From: Cristatella mucedo
Taxonomy: Eukaryota > Bryozoa > Phylactolaemata > Cristatellidae
Assembly: GCA_009760855.2 (NCBI GenBank)
Contig: WPIO01000025.1
Span: forward strand, 1,006,501-1,070,500
Reading direction: 5' to 3'
DNA length: 64,000 nucleotides
The notes under the pieces were generated by a model. The model did not search any database. It was given only the letters and a program-made list of their open reading frames with translations, and was not told the origin of the DNA. Positions 21,991 to 36,187 of the stretch are shown piece after piece. The position numbers and the translations under genes were made by a program. Each line of letters starts with the position of its first letter. Position 1 is the stretch's first letter.

Positions 21991-23965
21991 CCTAAGATCG
22001 TTACAGGTCTCTTGTAAGATAGGGTTGAAGCTAAAGGTATTCACCCGTCTCCAGAAAATTCAAGTGCCGATGACCTGAACGTCAGGGAAGCCAAGGATAC
22101 GGACATTGAAGCCGAAATCAATCGTGTGACGGCTGCGGGCAATGACGATGTAGTGAAGACGGCTACTACAACTGATGGGGCAAGTCCGAAAAGCTCTGAT
22201 AGCGATTAATGTTAGAGCCTACCGACCTGGCGAATAGTTAAGTTAGGTTCTTTTAGCACTCTGGCCGAGAGCGGCCTTAGTTTAATGAAAGGGGCAGTAA
22301 GACGCTAACTTTCTAAATCAGCCTGATTACGATAGTGCTAGAGATTGTTTTCGGTCCTTGAGCTGCAATCAATTAGAGACCGGACACGTCACAGTATAGG
22401 GTTCAGAACTTGATGCAAAGCTACCCGAGCAGTAGCAGCTATGGAGTTTTACGTTGCGGATCTCGTGCAAATATAAACAGCTTCTTGGGCTGTGAATATA
22501 CTTCTATACGTCAAGGGCGCGAGCTTTTTATTAAGATTGGTGCAATCTTGATTTCAGTTGCGCTCTGCCATCATTGCCATACTATCTTATATTTCTTCGA
22601 AGCGCCAGTTTTGCACGTCTTTGTCAATTTTCTGCGAAGACTAGCACTATTTACATGCAATGCGTACGCGCTAAGGATTCAATTACCGGAGCGGTTATGC
22701 CAATTTGTTTGCATCGACAATGAGACGGTATCTTTAAAAGCTAGTGCCACCTTGACTATCAATTGCTGCTCGAAATAGCTCCGCGTCTTTAAGGATACGC
22801 TTCCGGAACTTGAGTGATCACATCTTTTTCACTTTTTCCCTCAAAATAAGGATAATAAAGAATGTTTAATGTAAAGAACTTTTCTCATTGTGAGCACTTC
22901 TTGAGGACTGCAAATTAAGAGTGTAAGTATAGTTTAGCATCATTTGCTATGGGCAAGAAGGAATTTCACTTAATAGGTTCGAACCCACGACCTGTGTAGC
23001 TAAGTGCGTGCAACTTATCGATGGAAAAAGACACGTGTCGACTGATTAGTGCTAGTAACACGCAAGCATTACAGCACGCATAAGCACATACGCGACCATT
23101 CGCAAAGGTCGTGCTCCCCTTTACCATTAGAGCCTCTTCATACTGACTAGCTGCCGTGTATAACCCTTGCAGCAGGATAAGGTGTGCTGTGTAATAGGCT
23201 ACTGTCCACCGATGCTTCAGATCATAACAGCACGGCACTATACGGCTCAAAGAGTTTCTAACAACCACTTTCCCCCATGGCATCTTCTTGTAGGTGATGT
23301 GCACCATCTGGCCGTCGGCAATGCTTTAGAACAGAAATTCGCAATCAACACAGGTTCGGAGCTAGAAGCAGTCTACGTGATGGTCTCGTTGTATGGCGAT
23401 GCGGGGAGTGCTTAGCAAAGACGGCCTTGGGAAACATCTAAAAGTACTCAGGGGTGGCGTGGCCGCTCTTATACGACGAGTGGTGCCACCGGTTGATCGA
23501 CGGCCATGCGCCGTTTTCGGTCACGGCCCTTGACAATTGGTGGCTAGAAAATAAATTCTGCCCGGCTCATTAGACGGACGCCGCATCGGAAGTGGGCAGC
23601 ACCATGACTGTTGTGCATCTCAGACACCAGCTGCAACTCGGACGAGGTAGTGAAAAGCATGACGTGATGGATTTTCGGGACGGTCACCAAGTCACCAATT
23701 TGTTCATCAATACTGCGTGCTTAAGTCTAAATAAGCATGTATAATTTTATAATTACTTCAGTTGCTACCAAAGCTTCCTGGACGTTATTTGCCATCGTGC
23801 CCTGTGCATGCAGACGTATAACATGGCACGGGTTAAACAGAGCCAAATGTTACGTGCGGACTAATTTTTTCAATAAGGACAACATTTATTGCAGCTGTAT
23901 CCTGCCGCATTCTGTTGTGGTATGCATTCCCAGTGTTCATTGAATCTGTCGGTGCGACTCGTAAG
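21991..23965. other. Intergenic between the lipases; one coding-like stretch
   Basis: No gene chain was found. Positions 22005-22209 form an acidic open frame (see findings). The open frame at 22410-22778 has hydrophobic stretches but no recognisable family. A B-box-like GTTCGAACCCACGACC near 22978 may be a SINE scrap. Confidence 0.4.
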
Positions 23966-24886
23966 GTGTACTTGGAAAGGCTGACGCTCAAAATTGGCTC
24001 TGCCTGCATATCTCCTGTCGAATCAGCTCGAAATCTAGGTGTCATATTCCAAAGCGACCTCGTGTTAGACGACCATATCAGCTCCGCGGTCAAATCTGCC
24101 TATTTTTAGCTTCATAATATTGCTAAAATTCGGACTTGTTTAGATAAGGATACCACGTCTTAGTTGGTCCGTGCATTCGTGACATCTCGTCTCGACTTCT
24201 GCAACTCACTGCTTACTGGCCTCCCAGCATGTGCGATCAGGCGATTGCAGCTGGTGCAAAACGCCGCAAGTACGCTTGTATGTCGTGAGCTTTGCAGTTG
24301 CCACATTACTCCACTTCTCGCCGACCTGCACTGGCTACCAGTGAGGCAACGGATTGACTTCAAGGTTTTGTCACTCACTTTTAGGTCCCTTCATTCTATG
24401 GCTCCAGCCTATCTCTCAGACATACTCCCCCATCAGGCCAAGCATCGTACCACCCGCTTTTCGGAATCCAACAGTCTAGAAATACCTCTTACAAACCTCA
24501 AATCCTTTGGAGACCGTGCATTTAGTTCGTATGCTCCCAAAGCCTGGAACTCCCTCCCGACCTGCGTCAGAACATCCCCTGACCTGACCACATTTAAAAG
24601 GAACTTAAAAACACACCTATTTAGGACAGCATTTAGTGGGTCCCTGTGATTCGTCCTTCACGTGCTTATGCGTGCTGACACTGTGCATGCTGCCACTAAC
24701 CACATTTGCATGCTGACCCTGTGCATGTCACCCCTAACCATGTTATTATTTTGTTTGTTTTTCAAGCATGATTTTACTTACCATTTAATTGCATTTCCCT
24801 TTGCAGCAAATGTAAAGCGCCTAGAAAGAGATTAAGTTCTCTGAGGGCGCTTTATTAAGTGCATTATTATTATTATTAATTTGGAG
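23966..24886 (+). mobile_element. LINE-A, 5'-truncated, with stop codons
   Basis: Near-identical to the 18.2-19.6 kb copy from LERLTLKIGSA to THLFRTAFSGS, then hairpin and (ATT)n. Two in-frame TAGs (after SAYF and after DTTS) inactivate it. It begins at 23970, exactly where the RT third domain starts. Confidence 0.92.
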
Positions 24887-25499
24887 AGCAGGTTCTGCCG
24901 CCAACGGTCAAGCCGCTGCGAGGTCAAGGCTGTCTAACAGCGATTACACTGGCCGCATTTTTGGCAAAATACTCGATCCATGCCGCTAATTGCATTCACA
25001 ACGATGCGGACACTGTTCCCGCAGCCCGAGTCTGCGGTTGCCCCGCCGCTCCGACCTCCGAGAAAACCCTGGGTTAAGAATTTATTCAACGATCCATTAA
25101 TATTGTTATTATTTCCAGCTAAATGCCAAAAAGTCGGGGAATTACTACCCATAGATTGGGAGTTCCTGGCCCAAAGTGCGTAGGATTTGAAGGCGTGTTC
25201 TCCAAAGTAGTCTAGGTTGGTTCGAGCTCAACGAACCAACCGGTCACAGGGGTGGGTCATGTGAGGGGAGGAAGCCCAAGGAAGAGCCGTCTCAGAAAAG
25301 ATAATAATAGTAATAGTGCGACGTTTACATATCGAAATAGGAGAACTGAACCCCTGTCCGAGTGCTTTGCAATACGCTCCAAGAGAATTAGCAGATTAGC
25401 GACATGGACGACGATATCGAGCGTGAAAAAGCAAAGAAAGTTTAACTTTCCCTCAGGCCGGCATGCAAAAGCAAACACGAAGACACTCGCGGCCGCTTA
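24887..25499. other. Intergenic, nothing recognised
   Basis: Short open frames on both strands, without family resemblance. Confidence 0.4.
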
Positions 25500-25870
25500 G
25501 TTAGTACTGCTTCTCTTGCTAGCGACATGCAGTGAATGGTGCACATGAAGGCGCGCAAAGCACACGAAACAAGGCAAGTTCACTAGAGCGCTGCAAAAGC
25601 CTAGCGGAATATGTGCATCTTTAGCTGAGAGACCTGCAGAGAGATGCATAGTAATTGCAGCGAGTGACCGTAGCCAGCACCGAGCTCCAGACTTTCGGGG
25701 CATTGGAGCTCAAGGCCCCGATCACAGACAGATTCGAGCTGAGTGCAGGATGCAGGACGCTGCTGAGGAGCGGTTGGTGCCACGGCTCCCGACGGCTAAG
25801 TGTAGCGAGGTCTCGCGGGTAGGCTGGTATGCTCGAGCAAGAGCCAAATTTTGACCTTGAACTCGCTACA
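25500..25870 (-). mobile_element. Ancient LINE fragment (C-terminal RT)
   Basis: Scattered minus-strand frames show PESLELGAGYGHSLQLL and LKMHIFR, which line up with the WNSLPT...LKTHLFRTAF end of LINE-A. The left flank resembles the fragments at 5.1 and 57.4 kb. Heavily decayed. Confidence 0.45.
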
Positions 25871-26234
25871 CTGCTCGATGAGGAGCCAGGCCGTTAGGTT
25901 CATCGAATTCTGTAGCGCGCTTCCGCTGGACTACGCACGCCACGCGTTTCTGCGCCCGGGCAGGGCCAGTGAGTAAACAGCGCGTCGTCTGCACGATGGT
26001 GGTCTGTCGCTTACTGTTGGAGGCACGCGGCATTGCATGTATGCATCCTCCGACATACAGTGTATAGACACAGCACTGTACAGGTCAGTTTAAAGAGGTT
26101 CAATGTGACACTTTTGAAGCTAACGGAAGAAGAGTCTAGCCGCTAAATTTTGCACATTCGCGACCGTCTTAGTGCACCTCCAGTGGGTCACGCAAGGAGA
26201 GATTCATAGAAATCAGGACCGAATGACAGTAATG

Positions 26235-26395
26235 CAAAAAATGATCAGCTGATTTGACACCCTCATTTCTATAAAGAGGCTAAGCGGCGGCTGTCAATCC
26301 CGTTTGCAGTAGGCAATAATTAATTTCCTGCTGAAGGACTCAAACCTACATCCTGAGTCGTTAAGTGCGGTCACCAACCTAAGGACAGAAGACTA
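26235..26395 (-). mobile_element. Degenerate SINE-2
   Basis: GATCAGCTGATTTGACACCC, TATAAAGAGGC, GCGGCTGTCA and ACTCAAACCTACATCCTGAG keep the SINE-2 minus-strand order with many substitutions. Confidence 0.5.
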
Positions 26396-26859
26396 GCTTT
26401 GTACCGGTAGAACAGCCTAAGCACGCCCCATCTCCAACGCAACTAAAAATAAGCACAAAGAAGCACACTCGATTGTAGAGACGGTGTTGCAATCTAGCGG
26501 ACGGTCACCTTGGAACGCGGCGATCTGATTCTGTTCAGAGGCTACGTGGGAGATATGCGTGGGCCAATTTGAAGTACATGGCTTTCCCATGACTGAGTGA
26601 CAGCTTTTTCCAAAACTACAGGGATGGCCTTGTCGTCGTTAAAGTTGGGCACTGGTGGTTGAGGAGCATACTTGCAACGCTGGTCTGCGTTGAGCGCAAA
26701 CACGTGCTTTTCATGCTTCTTGTACTTCCCAACGTTGATGGGCGGCGCGAGCGTGCGGCGCGAGGGCAGTTGGATAGACGCCACAGTGTTAGGCGAGCCT
26801 CCGCCGGCTTGTGAGCGAAGGAGGCTGGCTCAGGTAAAAGCGTGCACGCGCGCCCTATC

Positions 26860-26960
26860 CGTTATCGGCTTTCGACGATCGCTCGTCGTTGGACCGAACT
26901 GGAGATAGGGCATGCTCTTTGCCTGCAATAAAAGCCGTCAGTGACTTGCTTCTCGATTTC
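26860..26960 (+). promoter_or_regulatory. Lipase 2 promoter region
   Basis: ATAAAAG at 26928-26934 is a TATA-like box 56 bp before the ATG. A GATA-type AGATAG lies at 26903-26908 and a reverse GATAA (TTATC) near 26863. The pairing of a TATA-like box with GATA motifs parallels lipase 1, although here they are not in tandem. Confidence 0.4.
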
Positions 26961-26989
26961 AAAGTGAGTCCGTTTGCCGGAGCGGCAAA

Positions 26990-29004
<2,015 letters not shown>

Positions 29005-29187
29005 ATACGGAAGCTCGATCGTGGCCTGTAAGCGGAGGAGGCAGGTGCAGCGAGTGTCCCGTCTGAGTGAAGAGCTCTCGTCAGACTGTCGATGACGCCG
29101 CCGCCACCCGCGGACCGCCGTCCCGTGACCGCGGCGTAGTAGGACAAGCGCCGAGACCGAAAGCAGCAGCGGCGACTATCCAGGTCA

Positions 29188-29193
29188 ATAAAG
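29188..29193 (+). terminator. Lipase 2 polyadenylation signal AATAAA
   Basis: The first canonical hexamer after the stop, at 184 bp, followed by GT-rich sequence. Confidence 0.55.
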
Positions 29194-29419
29194 ACGTTGC
29201 CAGCGACAACGTTGCGACAATTAAAAACCGCTCTTCCTCCTACAACTTTCTCTCAACACACAAGAGTCTGCATAGCAGCGACTGAGACTCACAATATCTC
29301 TCAGCTCCCCCTAGGACTAAGCTGTTGAAATTTTGACCTTTAAACTTTCAACATCCCTTTACCCGAGCTGCGTTTCAATATTGAACCTCGTAACCGCGTT
29401 TACTGGCTGCAAAACGCGG

Positions 29420-29474
<55 letters not shown>
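29420..29474. repeat. (TA)n microsatellite
   Basis: A pure TA run of about 54 bp. Confidence 0.95.
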
Positions 29475-29477
<3 letters not shown>

Positions 29478-29589
29478 GATATATTATGTATGTATATACA
29501 GAGCAGGTGAATTCTTTGCATAATCCTCGCACTAGCAACTTTATGGTCGTGCTTTGGCAAGCCCCCATCCGCATACTCGTATATGCATA

Positions 29590-29765
29590 CATATTATTTA
29601 TTTGTATAGCGCCCTATTAGAACTTAATCTCTCTATCCAGCAGCTTCACATGCGCTGCAGGACTCGAGCCCACCACCTCGTGCATCAATTTCATTCACCT
29701 CGGACTCGGTCATCGAAGGCGAGCAGCCTACTACCTGCGCTAGACTAGGGTTGCTAGCCAATCTA
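29590..29765 (-). mobile_element. SINE-1-like copy, diverged
   Basis: GTATAGCGCCCTATTAGAAC, AATCTCTCTATCCAGCAGC and GGACTCGAGCCCACCACC match the minus-strand order of SINE-1. The middle carries extra sequence, perhaps a second tRNA-like part. The following 630 bp to 30394 show only a CTTCCTCC-rich stretch and no gene. Confidence 0.6.
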
Positions 29766-30394
29766 GCTCTTGCTTTTCTTTCCTCCTCCTTCCTTCTCTT
29801 CCTCCTTCCTTCTCTTCCTCCTTCTCTAGTCCTCCTCCAAGGTGGCGACGGATTGCTCTGGCTCTCTCTCACACTCGGAGCGTATTTTTTCCTGCTGATC
29901 AGTGACTGACTTTCTCACACGCCGCAGCAGCTCATTCCCTTCACTCAGTTTGGCACTTATTCTTGGTGGAAAAATGACAAGCCATTCAACTTCAAACAAT
30001 TATACCTTGGCCCATCCATCCAATAAGTTCTCATTACCAGCCCCCTCACTGCGTCCCGTCGCGCTACTGCTCTTGGTCCAATAGACCATCTCATACAACC
30101 TTTCCTACGCAATAGTTTACGCGTGGAGTATAATTTGGGCTGAGCTTAATTGCGGACGCTGTCAACCAAAATAAAAACCAGTCGAGCGCAGTGAAACTTT
30201 TTGTGACTAGAAAACTGTCAGATTTACAAATACGGACTGAAATGCTACTTCCATGTCCGAGTCGACAATCGGGAGCATCTGACTATACGATCAAGTGTTT
30301 CTTAACAAATCGTTTCTGTAATTCCTACTCAGTAATTGAATCGCGGTCAAATCTGCATAGTACATGGTAATTGAAAGCTCCTACGTTTTAGTGT

Positions 30395-30545
30395 ATAATA
30401 ATAATAATAATACATTTAAATAGCATTTTCAGAGAACTGAATCTCTCTCTAGGCACTTTGCAGATGCTGCATATGAATCGTTACCAAATGTTTGGTGGTA
30501 ACATCCGCAAGCAGCGGGCACAGCGTAAGCAGGAACACGTGCAAT
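30395..30545 (-). mobile_element. LINE-A 3'-end fragment
   Basis: AATAATAATACATTTAAATAG, TCTCTCTAGGCACTTTGCAG and GTAACATCCGCAAGCAGC. This UTR variant, with the CATCCGCA block, is shared with the copy at 33.9 kb, suggesting a subfamily. Confidence 0.75.
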
Positions 30546-31154
30546 AGCAGACTCGGGACCCACCGGAAGCTGAACGCTGCCTCGCTTTCGGGTAAATGGA
30601 CGCCTCGTAGCGAAGATTGCACGCGAGCTGCGGCTACCCAGTACGGCGAGTAAGGCCACAGAAGAAAGAGGCTGCCGACCCCCTGCAGCGTCCTGTGAAC
30701 AATCGGCCGCGAGATCTCCGCGAAGGTCAACCGATTGCAGCGAGCGAGCGAGAGCAGGTGCTCGTGCCTGCGCTCGAGCAGCTGCCTATCGTCGGCGGAG
30801 TTCTTTTATTTGTACTCCGCCTTTAATTGCAGCCACGTAGAAGCCAGGAAACGGTGGGGCGCTCGTAATTGCAGGTGCTCGCTCCCGAAGACGCTCCCAT
30901 CCGCGCCGCGAGGCTTCAGGGTCTTATCTCTCGCGATGGACACGCCCTCGAACCGTTGACGTCTGAACCCGCTAGACTACGATGCGCTGGCCGGAGATCA
31001 AAAGCTGAACCCTAGCTCGCTGCGATTTTTCGACGCAGCCACAAGCGCTCTTCCATGTCGCGTCTCATTGGCAAGAACTTTCGGCGAATATAGTACTACT
31101 TGCACTGCAAACAGGCTGCAGTTTGACTTTATTAAACGTAGCCCACGTGATAGC

Positions 31155-31325
31155 CGTTATGGCACCCCAAATAAGGCGGTTGCTCTTCACGACCTCGGCC
31201 CCGAGGTCGTGGGTTCGAATCCTGCAGTGAGCGATCCAATATTGCCACTGCATCGTGGTTGCGTTAACCTTTAAGGCTCTTCTTTCGCTACGCAGAAAGA
31301 GGCTGTTAAATCAGCTTGTATTTTG
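31155..31325 (+). mobile_element. SINE-2 copy
   Basis: ATGGCACCCCAAATAAGGCG (A-box region), GGTTCGAATCC (B box), ACCTTTAAGGCTCTTC and AGAGGCTGTTAAATCAGC. The tail is short. Confidence 0.8.
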
Positions 31326-32069
31326 TACACGAATGTGGATCGATCGTGCTGACCAATGTTTCAAGAGGAAGCCGTCCGGTGCCGTCGGCTCTAAAATCAC
31401 TGCTCAAACTTCGGCGGTAATACTTAACGGAAGACTTTTTCTTTCCTATTTCTATTTGCAGGCAAGCACTATTTTGAAATCTCCAACACTATCAGATCAA
31501 AAATTTGACGTAATTAAAGTATAAAATTAAAGTAAAGGTTTGATGATTCAATTGAATCGTTCATTTACTTTTAACCATACAGATAACAGCGCATTAAATT
31601 TTTTTAGCAGCTCTGGCCGTCTTCCTGCATACAGCGTGCAAACCTAGCAGATCGTCAACACCTTGGAGCTGCCCTTGAGATCAATGTATCGTCCAATAAA
31701 GCGGCACTAGACGTTAGAGACCAAGTAGAGACAACTCGCTTTTCATTATTTCTGAGTAATTTTTACGCGTGATAGGACGAGGCGATTCCAACTCGACAAC
31801 TGACTTGTAAATTAATTCGAAGAATGAAAAAAATTTATTAGTCGGACACGAGGAGAGGGCAGAAAGCGAGCCAGTTACTGAAGAAGAGTTTAAGTCGTTC
31901 TTAGTCTTTTTTGTCTTTCTCCGACTACGCACAGACGAGACTTTTAATTTTCTTGGAGATGATAACACGGCTTTACCTATGCTTTCATCCCTCCCTACTT
32001 TCCGTCATATAAAACTCTCTTAACTCCCTTGCAGCACCTTTTAATTCACCCTTTGAATGGCATCAAACT
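31326..32069. other. Intergenic, nothing recognised
   Basis: AT-rich; no family, no splice chain. Confidence 0.4.
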
Positions 32070-32925
32070 TTCTCAGATCGAATGAGGATAAAAACCCACC
32101 TACTTGTTATAAGCAAACCTAGTGAAATTCATAAATTGGAAAATATATCACTTAAACTGGACACTGTCAGGGAATCTTCTGTAGCATCCGTACGAAATCT
32201 GTGTTTCTTTTTCCATTGTGACCCTTCACTACATGACCACTTTAGCTTCGCAGTCCATTTGGCTGACTTTCAGCAACGTGCCATTGCACACACTTAGGCC
32301 TGCTTAGATAAGGATACCACAGCCAAGTTGGTCAGTGCATTTGTGATAGTCACTCACGACCTCTGTAACTCACTACTTGGAGCTCTTTCGGCCTACTTTC
32401 TGTCATAAGAGACGAATTTGCCACCTTACACCACTTTTCGCCGACCTGCACAGGCTCCAAATCAATCAGCGCATTGACATCACGGTTTCTTTCACTCACT
32501 TCTAGGTCCTATCATCCTCTTGCTCCAGTCTATCTATCAGAAGCAGTCCCATATCAGGCTAAGCATTTACCATCCGCTCTTCTGAATCAAGACTTTTAGT
32601 CGAGCCACGAACCAACCTCAATCCTCTGGAGACCGTGCCTTTAGTTTCTATACTCTCAAGGCCTGAAACTCACTCACGGCTCACGTCATGACATACCCTG
32701 AACTGACGACCTTTACAAAGATGCTCAAAGCGCACCAGTTCCTCGTAGCATTTGCTTGGTCCTTATAGATTTAATGTGAGTGCTTATGCGTACTGACACT
32801 GTTCATTTTGTCACTAACCATATTGGCATGCTTCCTTTACAGCATGGGAAAGAAAACTTAATTTAATACCAAGAAAAAAATGTTATTCCCTAATGACGCT
32901 ATTCAGATGTATTATTCTTGTGATT
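32070..32925 (+). mobile_element. Old LINE-A copy
   Basis: The frame is broken many times but the order is clear: AATGAGGATAAAAACCCACC (NDDKT region), KLENISLKLD, VRNLCFFFHCD, DDHFSFAVH, then the 3'-UTR and an ATT-poor tail. Much more diverged than the 18 and 24 kb copies. Confidence 0.8.
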
Positions 32926-33524
32926 ATCATAGCATTTCGTCTTAAGAGGACAAGGTGGGCATTTGCATCTCCGCATACACAATCGTTAGCAGTGTAATTG
33001 CTTTCTACCTTAAGGCTGGATCGTGTATAGTTGCACATCTGCAATCACAGCTGCAATCTTTTCGGATTTTTGCATTGTCTGGGGCCCAAATTGAAAGTTT
33101 CAAAATGGCAGCTATGCATTTAGCTTAAAAAAGATGAATTTATGCAGATATAGTAAAGTTAAATATCTCTGTTCTTTGATTTGTCTATATCTGCAGCTGT
33201 TCTTTCCATCTGTCTACACGCGAGAAAGACTTCTCTTGCATAATTTACCAGCGAGATACGGTTTTCTTTACAGCTTCCGTAGCAGATTAGAGTGAATCTT
33301 CTGTCTCTTAAGGTATTTTCCCTGAGTAGTAATGTTTCGAACATTTTTCTGATAATTTGATATCGTCTGGCTCTGCACACATGTTTATTTTGAGCCCTCC
33401 AACCTTGAATGCAAGTAGCAGTGGCCTAAGAGCCATGAAGGTGATATGCAAATGTTTTTTACTATTTATTGTATCTATATGTTTAAGTGTCTCCATCATT
33501 ATCTTGACAAAAAAGCCGTTTTTA

Positions 33525-33895
33525 TAATAATAATTTTAGCATAATTAATATTACAACGCATCATTGTAGCATAATACTAGAACTAAACCCCTTTCTAGAT
33601 TTACGGGATACGCTAGAGCGGAAGCACAGGAGCTGATGAGCGATAATCGTGCATCCGCAATTGCTGCGCAGACAGTGCAAATCCTATATACCAAGCAAAT
33701 GCTGTGAGAAACAGGCGGATTTAGCATCCCTTTCAATTTCAAGGAAATTGACGTCGTCATACTAGTAAATAGTGGGGTCCGAGTTTACGAAGGGTCGAAA
33801 CGCTAGGTACGGCCTCCAAAAAATTTGAAGTTGCTTAGAGGCACGGCTAAACGACTAGAGTCAGATGAGCGGATGTTGAGATAGGCAGCTCAAGG
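33525..33895 (-). mobile_element. LINE-A fragment, minus strand, degenerate
   Basis: TAATAATTTTAGC, CCTTTCTAGATTTAC and GCGCAGACAGTGCAAATC follow the UTR order. CCTCCAAAAAATTTGAAGTT and GGCACGGCTAAACGACTAGA belong to the RT C-terminal part. Truncated by the next copy. Confidence 0.6.
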
Positions 33896-33904
33896 AGTAA
33901 TGAT

Positions 33905-34525
33905 AATAAAAATAATAATTCATTTGAATGACGCTCTCAGAGAGCTGAATCTCTTTCTAGGCACTTTATAAATGCTGTATATAAAGCCTTATCAAATGAT
34001 AGGTAGTAACATCCGCAGGCAGCAGGCATAGCGTCAGCAGGTACACGCACACGAAGGACGAGTTACAATGACCCACCAAATGCTGTGATAAACAGGTGCG
34101 TTGTCAGCTATTTTTAAATATCGCCATGTCAGGAGACGTTATGGCGTGCGTCGGTAGTGAGTCACCGCCTTTGGGAGCATAGGGACTAAAGGCACGGTCT
34201 CTAAAGGTTTTGAGGTTCGTACTAGGTACGGCTAAACGAACCGAGTCAGAACACAGCCGGTCGACGATTCTTTGCCTGGTTGGGGAGTAGTTCTCATAGG
34301 TAGGTTGGAGCCAAAGAATGAAGGGGCCTAAAAGTAAGTAACAGAACCTTGAATTCGATGCGCTGCTCCATTGGGAGCTGGCGAAGGTCGGCGAGAAGCG
34401 GTGTGACGCGGCAACTGCCATGCTCACGACCGACGAACGTAGCTGCAGAGTTTTGCACCAACTGTGAGCACGCGATTGCACACGCCGGGAGACCAGTAAG
34501 CAGTGAGTTACAGCGTAAGTATTTC
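33905..34525 (-). mobile_element. LINE-A, 5'-truncated, minus strand
   Basis: Begins with AAT units and GACGCTCTCAGAGAGCTGAA; the reverse-strand reading has QNSAATFVGREHGSCRVT-type RT sequence interrupted by frameshifts. It abuts an older copy in the same orientation. Confidence 0.8.
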
Positions 34526-36187
34526 CTTTTGGATAAATTATTTCCTTTAGGATTCCCTTGGAATATTTAGGAGTAGGAGAGTTACGAAAGTATAAACAGG
34601 ATATCACAAATGCATAGCTAGTTGTGGTATTTTTGTTCAAGCTAGCCCGAAGTTTTGACTAGTGAGGTTTATGAATTATCAGCAGTGTACGAAAAAGCCT
34701 CAGTGGCTTTCAGTACGTGTACGGTAGTCAACAGCTGACCCTTCAAGCAATAGCGAGGGGTGAGAAGCAAATATATCAGGGCGGACAGTCGAGATATTAG
34801 GTGCGTTGAAGTAACAGCATCATACGGTTGGTTAGGAGCGCCTAATTCTTCAGAAGGAGAGCCATTGTTTCTCAAGATTTGCGGAAGTTAGCTCCCAAAT
34901 CCAAGACATTAAGAACGAAGGCTTCAGCGGCTTCACATGAAAGGAAAATATAAGTTGCTTTATTTTCCTAAGAGAAACTGTGGGCGCAGTGATGCAGTAA
35001 TTGCAGTGCAAACTCGGCTAGATACGAGCAAGCTAAGCCTTAATGGGCTTCGTTGGTTAGAGAAAGAATTTCACTGTGCGACCGGCAGGCTCGTACCGTT
35101 GCGGCGCCTAGTCGTTTGCCCTGCGTGCGACTGGCCCGCGACCGTTTCGGTCCGGATAGTGCGGCCGCAGCGGCTCATTAACCTGCCCGACACTCTGAAC
35201 TGTGAACTCTGCCCGGCACTGACGAGGCGTAGCTGCGTCGCCTGCTCGGACCCCAAAGAGTGCTGACGACGAGCCACTCAGGCTAGGTCACGACCACTCT
35301 TGCAGCTTGGTGTGCTCCTACTCTTAGCTGATGCCCGTCTTGCGCTACAAAAATGTCGCAAGAAGCGGTAGCGACGGTTCTCAGCTGTCTCAGCACGGCC
35401 ATACTTTCAGTCAAATTCTTTGTTAACTGCAAACCTTATGAATACTTCCGATAGTCCGGAAGCGCTCATCGGTACGTAAGGCATTCGCATGTACCAACGT
35501 GTATATTCGTCTCAAAATTCTACATAAGAGCTCCGAGGGCTTTGCGTGTAACGCTTGAGAGCTGTCCAAAGCTAACTCAAAAAGTTTCAGCAGGGTCCGG
35601 TATGCAACCGGTGCCAATAGCTTTCAATCGATGTCATCGTACTTCCGTTACTTTTGCAGCCGTTCGTTGAAGCCTTACACTAGAGCTGTCGATCTGTTTA
35701 ATAACCTTACCTGTTTCATGCTTTTGAGCTTGGTGGCATACAGCTCTCTGGCTTTTTTGAGTGAGCTCCCGCATCTTCCACGGAGGCATCGACTTCAAGG
35801 AGTGGCTGCCAGTGACTGTTCTTTATCGAACTGCTTAGATTGACGATGCTGCTGCCGCTGCTGCCGCTGCTACTGCTGCTGCTGCTGCTGCTAGCGGCGG
35901 CTCCTGAGGGGCCGGATGAGTGTAGCATTATGGCAGCCACTGGCCTGTAGAAACGTTGGCAATGACAGATATTCTCGTAGTATTGGAATCCACCCTCCAC
36001 CACTGAACGAAAGACCAAACATGTGACTAAGTAAATGTAATAAAAGATTCGCTGCAATATTTAGCAGTCCTTGCAGTTTGCAACCTGCGCCCGCGGATGA
36101 AAATTTATTGCACAGTTGGCTAGTTCGAAGCTAAAAAAAATATGGGCGTCTTTTAGTGTAAGACACATTACATATGGCGGTAAAATA
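34526..36187. other. Intergenic, two unassigned coding-like spots
   Basis: A GC-rich Cys-containing open frame at 34937-35266 and a leucine-run frame at 35846 stand out (see findings). No gene is confirmed. Confidence 0.4.
35849..35892. repeat. (CTG)n/(CCG) trinucleotide repeat
   Basis: CTGCTGCCG units, then a CTG run, ending CTAGCGGCGG. Confidence 0.9.

Noticed and set aside
22410-22778. 122-codon open frame with hydrophobic segments
   Set aside because: No family resemblance, no splice or promoter context; length is within chance for this base composition.
22970-23010. B-box-like GTTCGAACCCACGACC as a SINE
   Set aside because: Only the B box is recognisable; the body and tail of SINE-1 or SINE-2 are absent, so it was not listed as an element.
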